This document shows, in pieces, positions 60,579-64,000 of a stretch of 64,000 nt of DNA (the first letter of the stretch is position 1; every line of letters begins with the position of its first letter). This DNA comes from Aldehydirespirator sp965248735 (GTDB taxonomy: Bacteria; Actinomycetota; Acidimicrobiia; Acidimicrobiales; Aldehydirespiratoraceae), in assembly GCA_965248735.1 (NCBI GenBank), contig OZ252146.1, forward strand, positions 4,128,701 to 4,192,700, written 5' to 3'. The notes below the pieces were generated by a model. The model ran no database searches. It worked only from the letters and a program-made list of their open reading frames with translations, and was not told the origin of the DNA. A program made the translations under genes and the position numbers.

Positions 60579-61596
60579 CAGAGGTCTCCTTCACTGACGC
60601 CTTGCCGGCCGATATCCAGGGCATCATGGCCCTGAGCTCCTGGCCCACCTTCTCGACCGGATGCTCGTGACCGGCCGCCTCCAGGCGCAGGAAGTTGGCC
60701 CGGCCGCCGCGGCCCTCGGCCACCCATTCCTCAGCGAACGAGCCGTCCTGCACCTCGGCCAGGATTCGCTGCATCTCGGCCCGCACCGCGTCGTTCACGA
60801 TGCGCGGCCCCCTGGTGAGATCGCCGTACTCGGCGGTGTCCGACACCGAGTAGCGCATCCCGGAGATGCCCTCCTCGTACATGAGGTCCACGATCAGCTT
60901 CAGCTCGTGCAGGCACTCGAAGTAGGCGATCTCGGGCTGGTAGCCGGCGTCGACCAGCGTCTCGAAGGCGGCCTGCACCAGGGCGGTGGTGCCCCCGCAC
61001 AGCACAACCTGCTCGCCGAACAGGTCGGTCTCGGTCTCCTCGGTGAAGGTGGTCTCGAGCACGCCGGCCCGGGCTCCGCCGATGGCGTCGGCGTAGGCCA
61101 GCGCGATCCGCAATGCCGAGCCGGAAGCGTCCTGCTCCACCGCCACCAGGCACGGCACCCCGCCGCCCTCGACATAGGTGCGCCGGACCAGATGGCCGGG
61201 CCCTTTGGGGGCCACCATGCACACGTCGACCGTTTCGGGCGGGGAGATCAGCCCGAAGCGGATGTTGAAGCCGTGGGCGAAGAAGACCGCCTCCCCGGCC
61301 TGCAGGTTCGGCTCCACGTGCTCGGCGTAGATGGCGCCCATCTCGGTGTCGGGCATCAACATCATCGTCACGTCAGCCTCAGCCACGGCGTCGGCGATGG
61401 AGCGAACCTCGAGCCCGGCCTCCCGGGCCTTGGCCGCCGACGACGAGCCGTCGCGCAGGCCCACCCGCACGTCGATGCCTGAATCCTTGAGGTTGAGGGC
61501 GTGCGAATGGCCCTGGGACCCGTAGCCGAGCACGGCCACCTTGCGATCGGCGATAGCCGACCGGTCTACGTCTGCCTCGTAGTAGATGTTCGCCAC
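60565..61596 (-). CDS. ilvC: Ketol-acid reductoisomerase, class I
   Basis: 343 residues, GTG start with a purine-rich site (AGAGAGGC) upstream. NADP-binding motif VLGYGSQGHSHALNLKDSG at ~22-40 with the Arg/Ser phosphate clamp GLRDGSSS; catalytic MAPKGPGHLVRR and ECLHELKLIVDLMYEEGI, with ISGMRYSVSDTAEYG. Isomerises and reduces acetolactate or acetohydroxybutyrate in valine, leucine and isoleucine synthesis. Third gene after ilvB and ilvN. Confidence 0.96.
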   Translation of the reverse strand: MANIYYEADVDRSAIADRKVAVLGYGSQGHSHALNLKDSGIDVRVGLRDGSSSAAKAREAGLEVRSIADAVAEADVTMMLMPDTEMGAIYAEHVEPNLQAGEAVFFAHGFNIRFGLISPPETVDVCMVAPKGPGHLVRRTYVEGGGVPCLVAVEQDASGSALRIALAYADAIGGARAGVLETTFTEETETDLFGEQVVLCGGTTALVQAAFETLVDAGYQPEIAYFECLHELKLIVDLMYEEGISGMRYSVSDTAEYGDLTRGPRIVNDAVRAEMQRILAEVQDGSFAEEWVAEGRGGRANFLRLEAAGHEHPVEKVGQELRAMMPWISAGKASVKETSGGQG

Positions 61597-61657
61597 GGGT
61601 GCCTCTCTTTGCGGGTTGTGGTTGTAGGGGTGGGTGTCAAGAATGGCGTCGAGGGGG

Positions 61658-62188
61658 TCAGGAGTCCAGCGAGGGCAGAGCCACCCGGCCGGTTCGCTGA
61701 AGCTGGACGATGCCGAAGGCTCGCAGACGCTGCTCGAACTCGTCCAGCCGGGCCGGGCGGGCCGACAGCGACAGCATCATGTGCGACTCGTTCTCGTCGA
61801 GCACGAACGCCCGGAAGTCATCGATCAGCCCCAGGAGCGCGTGGCGGCGCCCCCCGGCCGCGTCCACGGCCACGGTCACCAGCATCAACTCCCGCTCGAC
61901 CGACTCTTCGGGGCTGAGCTCGCTGATCTCCACGACGTTGATGAGCTTGTCGAGCTGCTTGACCACCTGCTCGAGCGGGGCCGAGGCCACGTCCACCGTG
62001 AACGTGATGCGGCTGAAGCGCTCGTCGGTGGTGGGCGCCACCGCCAGCGACTCGATGTTGAAGCCGCGCCGCGCGAACAGTCCTGCCACTCTGGCCAGCA
62101 CGCCCGGCTTGTTCTCCACCGTCGTGACGATCGTGTGGAACCGGCGAGCCGGCGCGGCATTGCCGGCAGTGGCGGCTGCGGCGATCAT
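61658..62188 (-). CDS. ilvN: Acetolactate synthase small (regulatory) subunit
   Basis: 176 residues; the ATG at 62188 overlaps the ilvB stop (ATGA), so translation is coupled. ACT domain HTIVTTVENKPGVLARVAGL, RRGFNIESLAVAPTTDERFS and the second half with ERELMLVTVAVD. It stimulates IlvB and confers feedback inhibition by valine. An in-frame extension upstream runs antisense-free through ilvB and is not genuine. The symbol ilvH is equally used. Confidence 0.95.
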   Translation of the reverse strand: MIAAAATAGNAAPARRFHTIVTTVENKPGVLARVAGLFARRGFNIESLAVAPTTDERFSRITFTVDVASAPLEQVVKQLDKLINVVEISELSPEESVERELMLVTVAVDAAGGRRHALLGLIDDFRAFVLDENESHMMLSLSARPARLDEFEQRLRAFGIVQLQRTGRVALPSLDS

Positions 62189-63918
62189 CGCTGCGTCGGG
62201 TCGACGACTATGTCGGAGTTCGACTGCCCCGCCGGAACCATCGGAAAGACGTTCTCCCCCGCGGCAGTGCGGAACTCCAGCACCACGGGACGGTCGTCGA
62301 TCTCGTTGGCCTTGGCGATGGCCGGAGCCACCTCCTCGGGGGCCTCCACCCGCAAGGCCACGCACCCCATAGCCTCGGCCCACTTGACGTAGTCGGGGAC
62401 CTCGTAGGAGAGGTACACCTCGCTGTAGCGCTCCTCGTAGAACATCTCCTGCCATTGGCGGACCATTCCCAGGTACGCGTTGTTGAACAGGGCGACCTTG
62501 ATGGGGATGCGCTCCATGGACGCGGTCACCAGCTCCTGGGCGGTCATCTGGAAGCAGCCGTCGCCGTCGACGGCCCACACCATCCGGTCCGGCATCCCGA
62601 CCTTGGCCCCGATCGCGGCAGGGATGGAGAAGCCCATCGTGCCCAGCCCGCCGGAGTTGATCCAGGTGTAGGGATGGTCGAAGCGCCAGTACTGGCTGGC
62701 CCACATCTGGTGCTGGCCCACGCCGGAGGTGACGATGGTGTCGTCGGGGGTGGAGTCGCGCAACACTTCGAGCACGTACTGGGGCTTGAGCAGGTCACCC
62801 GGCTCGGACTGCTCGTAGACGAGCGGGTAGCGCTCCTGCCAGCCGCTGATCTGCGAGCGCCAGGCTCGGCGGTCAGGCTGGGAGTCCGCGCCGCCGCAGG
62901 CTCGCAAGGCCTCGACCAGATCAGTGATGATCAGCCTGCAGTCGCCGTGGATGGCCACGTCAGGAGCTCTGACCTTGCCCAACTCGGCCGCGTCGATGTC
63001 CACGTGGATCACCTTGGCGTCGGGCGCGAAGCCGTCAATGCGTCCGGTGACCCGGTCATCGAAGCGGGCGCCCAGCGCGATGAGCAGGTCCGAGCGCTGC
63101 ATGGCGGTGACCGCGGTGTAGTTGCCGTGCATCCCGGGCATGCCCAGGCACAGCTCGTGGCTGTCGGGAAAGCAACCCCGGGCCATGAGGGTGGTGACCA
63201 CCGGAACGTCGATCAGCTCGGCCAGGGCCCGCAGCTCGGCCGCGGCCCGGGCCTTGAGGATCCCGCCCCCCGCATAGATCACCGGCCGCTCGGCTGTGCA
63301 GATCAATTCGGCCGCAGCCCTTACCAGCTCGGGGTCACCGACCGTGACGGGGCGATATCCGGGAAGCTCCATGATGTCGTCGGTGGGCTCGTACCAGGTC
63401 ATGGCCGAGCGCGGGTGGCGGGGATCGACGATGTCTTTCGGAATGTCCACCAGGACCGGCCCGGGCCGACCGGTTGTGGCGATGTGGAAGGCCTCGTGCA
63501 CGATGCGGGGAATGTCCTGAGCCTGGGTGACCAGGAAATTGTGCTTGGTGACCGCCATGGTGATGCCGGTGGTGTCGCACTCCTGGAAGGCGTCGGTGCC
63601 AATTGCCGCGTAGGGCACCTGACCGGTGATGCAGACGACGGGGACCGAGTCCATGTACGCGTCGCACAGCGCGGTGACGATGTTGGTGGCGCCCGGTCCC
63701 GAGGTGATCATCGCCACCCCGGGGCGTCCGGTGGCGTGGGCGTAACCCTCCGCCATGTGGCCGGCGCCCTGCTCGTGGCGCACAAGTATGTGGCGCACCG
63801 TCGACTCGATGATCGGGTCGTAGACGGGCAGGATGGCTCCGCCGGGCAGCCCGAATACCACTTCCACGCCCTCACGCTCAAGCGTCTTGACGAGGGCTTG
63901 TCCGCCGTTCATGTCCAT
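62185..63918 (-). CDS. ilvB: Acetolactate synthase large (catalytic) subunit
   Basis: 577 residues. Catalytic glutamate in LVRHEQGAGHMAEGYAHATG, FAD/central domain AGGGILKARAAAELRALAEL, and the thiamine-diphosphate motif WAVDGDGCFQM ... ALFNNAYLGM. Condenses pyruvate with pyruvate or 2-oxobutyrate, the first step of branched-chain amino acid synthesis. Complete, unlike the fragment at 58552-58909. First gene of the ilvB-ilvN-ilvC operon. Confidence 0.96.
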   Translation of the reverse strand: MDMNGGQALVKTLEREGVEVVFGLPGGAILPVYDPIIESTVRHILVRHEQGAGHMAEGYAHATGRPGVAMITSGPGATNIVTALCDAYMDSVPVVCITGQVPYAAIGTDAFQECDTTGITMAVTKHNFLVTQAQDIPRIVHEAFHIATTGRPGPVLVDIPKDIVDPRHPRSAMTWYEPTDDIMELPGYRPVTVGDPELVRAAAELICTAERPVIYAGGGILKARAAAELRALAELIDVPVVTTLMARGCFPDSHELCLGMPGMHGNYTAVTAMQRSDLLIALGARFDDRVTGRIDGFAPDAKVIHVDIDAAELGKVRAPDVAIHGDCRLIITDLVEALRACGGADSQPDRRAWRSQISGWQERYPLVYEQSEPGDLLKPQYVLEVLRDSTPDDTIVTSGVGQHQMWASQYWRFDHPYTWINSGGLGTMGFSIPAAIGAKVGMPDRMVWAVDGDGCFQMTAQELVTASMERIPIKVALFNNAYLGMVRQWQEMFYEERYSEVYLSYEVPDYVKWAEAMGCVALRVEAPEEVAPAIAKANEIDDRPVVLEFRTAAGENVFPMVPAGQSNSDIVVDPTQR

Positions 63919-63978
63919 GCTCAGGCCTCCGGAGCGGTTGCTAGGGGTGTGATCGGTCCAGCGGGCCGCACGCGAAAC

Positions 63979-63997
63979 GACCTCCCTGGGGGAGGTC
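63979..63997 (-). terminator. Hairpin in the ilvB leader, possible attenuator
   Basis: Perfect 8-base stem GACCTCCC/GGGAGGTC with a 3-base loop, followed on the coding strand by GTTTCGCG, 61 bases before the ilvB ATG. A leader terminator or attenuator is plausible for an ilv operon, but the T-tract is weak and any leader peptide lies outside the window. Confidence 0.35.
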
Positions 63998-64000
63998 TGC

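Overview
This window is GC-rich, actinobacterial-style chromosomal DNA. A WhiB regulator, a mycothiol-type maleylpyruvate isomerase homologue, many acyl-CoA enzymes, GTG starts and a surface protein with C-terminal repeats of the type common in Acidimicrobiia all point to Actinobacteria. Acidimicrobiia is my best guess, by inference, with no rRNA or marker gene in view. I see no tRNA, rRNA or CRISPR array.

Layout. 1-10.7 kb: ABC exporter (cut by the window edge), isocitrate dehydrogenase, acyltransferase, SDR, enoyl-CoA hydratase, methylmalonyl-CoA mutase small subunit, MDMPI protein, acyl-CoA dehydrogenase, amidohydrolase and YjbR protein. 10.8-12.65 kb: a lone AlbA_2/HATPase gene bounded by short inverted and direct repeats. 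12.7-23.9 kb: acyl-CoA ligase, SDR, a gutted MmgE/PrpD, a Rieske oxygenase, a HisC-like aminotransferase, a decayed dimethylglycine/sarcosine dehydrogenase whose stop codon is the insertion point of an IS1182-type element, a sulfotransferase and an MDR oxidoreductase. 23.8-26.6 kb: a secreted LRR protein and whiB with an apparently leaderless promoter. 26.6-31 kb: a CaiB/BaiF CoA transferase and the remains of a protocatechuate/gallate 4,5-cleavage (lig) cluster joined by deletions. 31-38.5 kb: a serine hydrolase, a peroxiredoxin with UGA at the peroxidatic cysteine codon, an FAD oxidase carrying a perfect tandem duplication, two small unknowns, aldehyde dehydrogenase and thiolase.

38.7-57.7 kb is a defence island. 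A type I restriction system (hsdM, hsdS ... hsdR with a fused AlbA_2 domain) is split by about 12 kb holding an Avs-like STAND ATPase with a DUF4297/Cap4-like nuclease domain, an OLD-type ATPase/TOPRIM nuclease, a small membrane protein with a 48-aa partner, an ImmA/IrrE protease and several toxin-antitoxin pairs, some decayed. A 26-bp near-identical direct repeat (hsdR 5' sequence) lies at both borders. 57.7-60.6 kb is a scrapyard: an unknown fragment, pieces of ilvB and thiolase fused to each other, a dispersed repeat, an intact M24 peptidase and a Dps stub. 60.6-64 kb: the ilvB-ilvN-ilvC operon.

Two themes run through the window. The first is gene erosion by clean deletions, with at least eight scars, some in frame, plus short dispersed repeats near several of them. 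The second is a dense defence/toxin-antitoxin locus. The most novel single signal is the probable selenocysteine peroxiredoxin at 32478-32948, with a plausible bacterial SECIS hairpin directly after the UGA.
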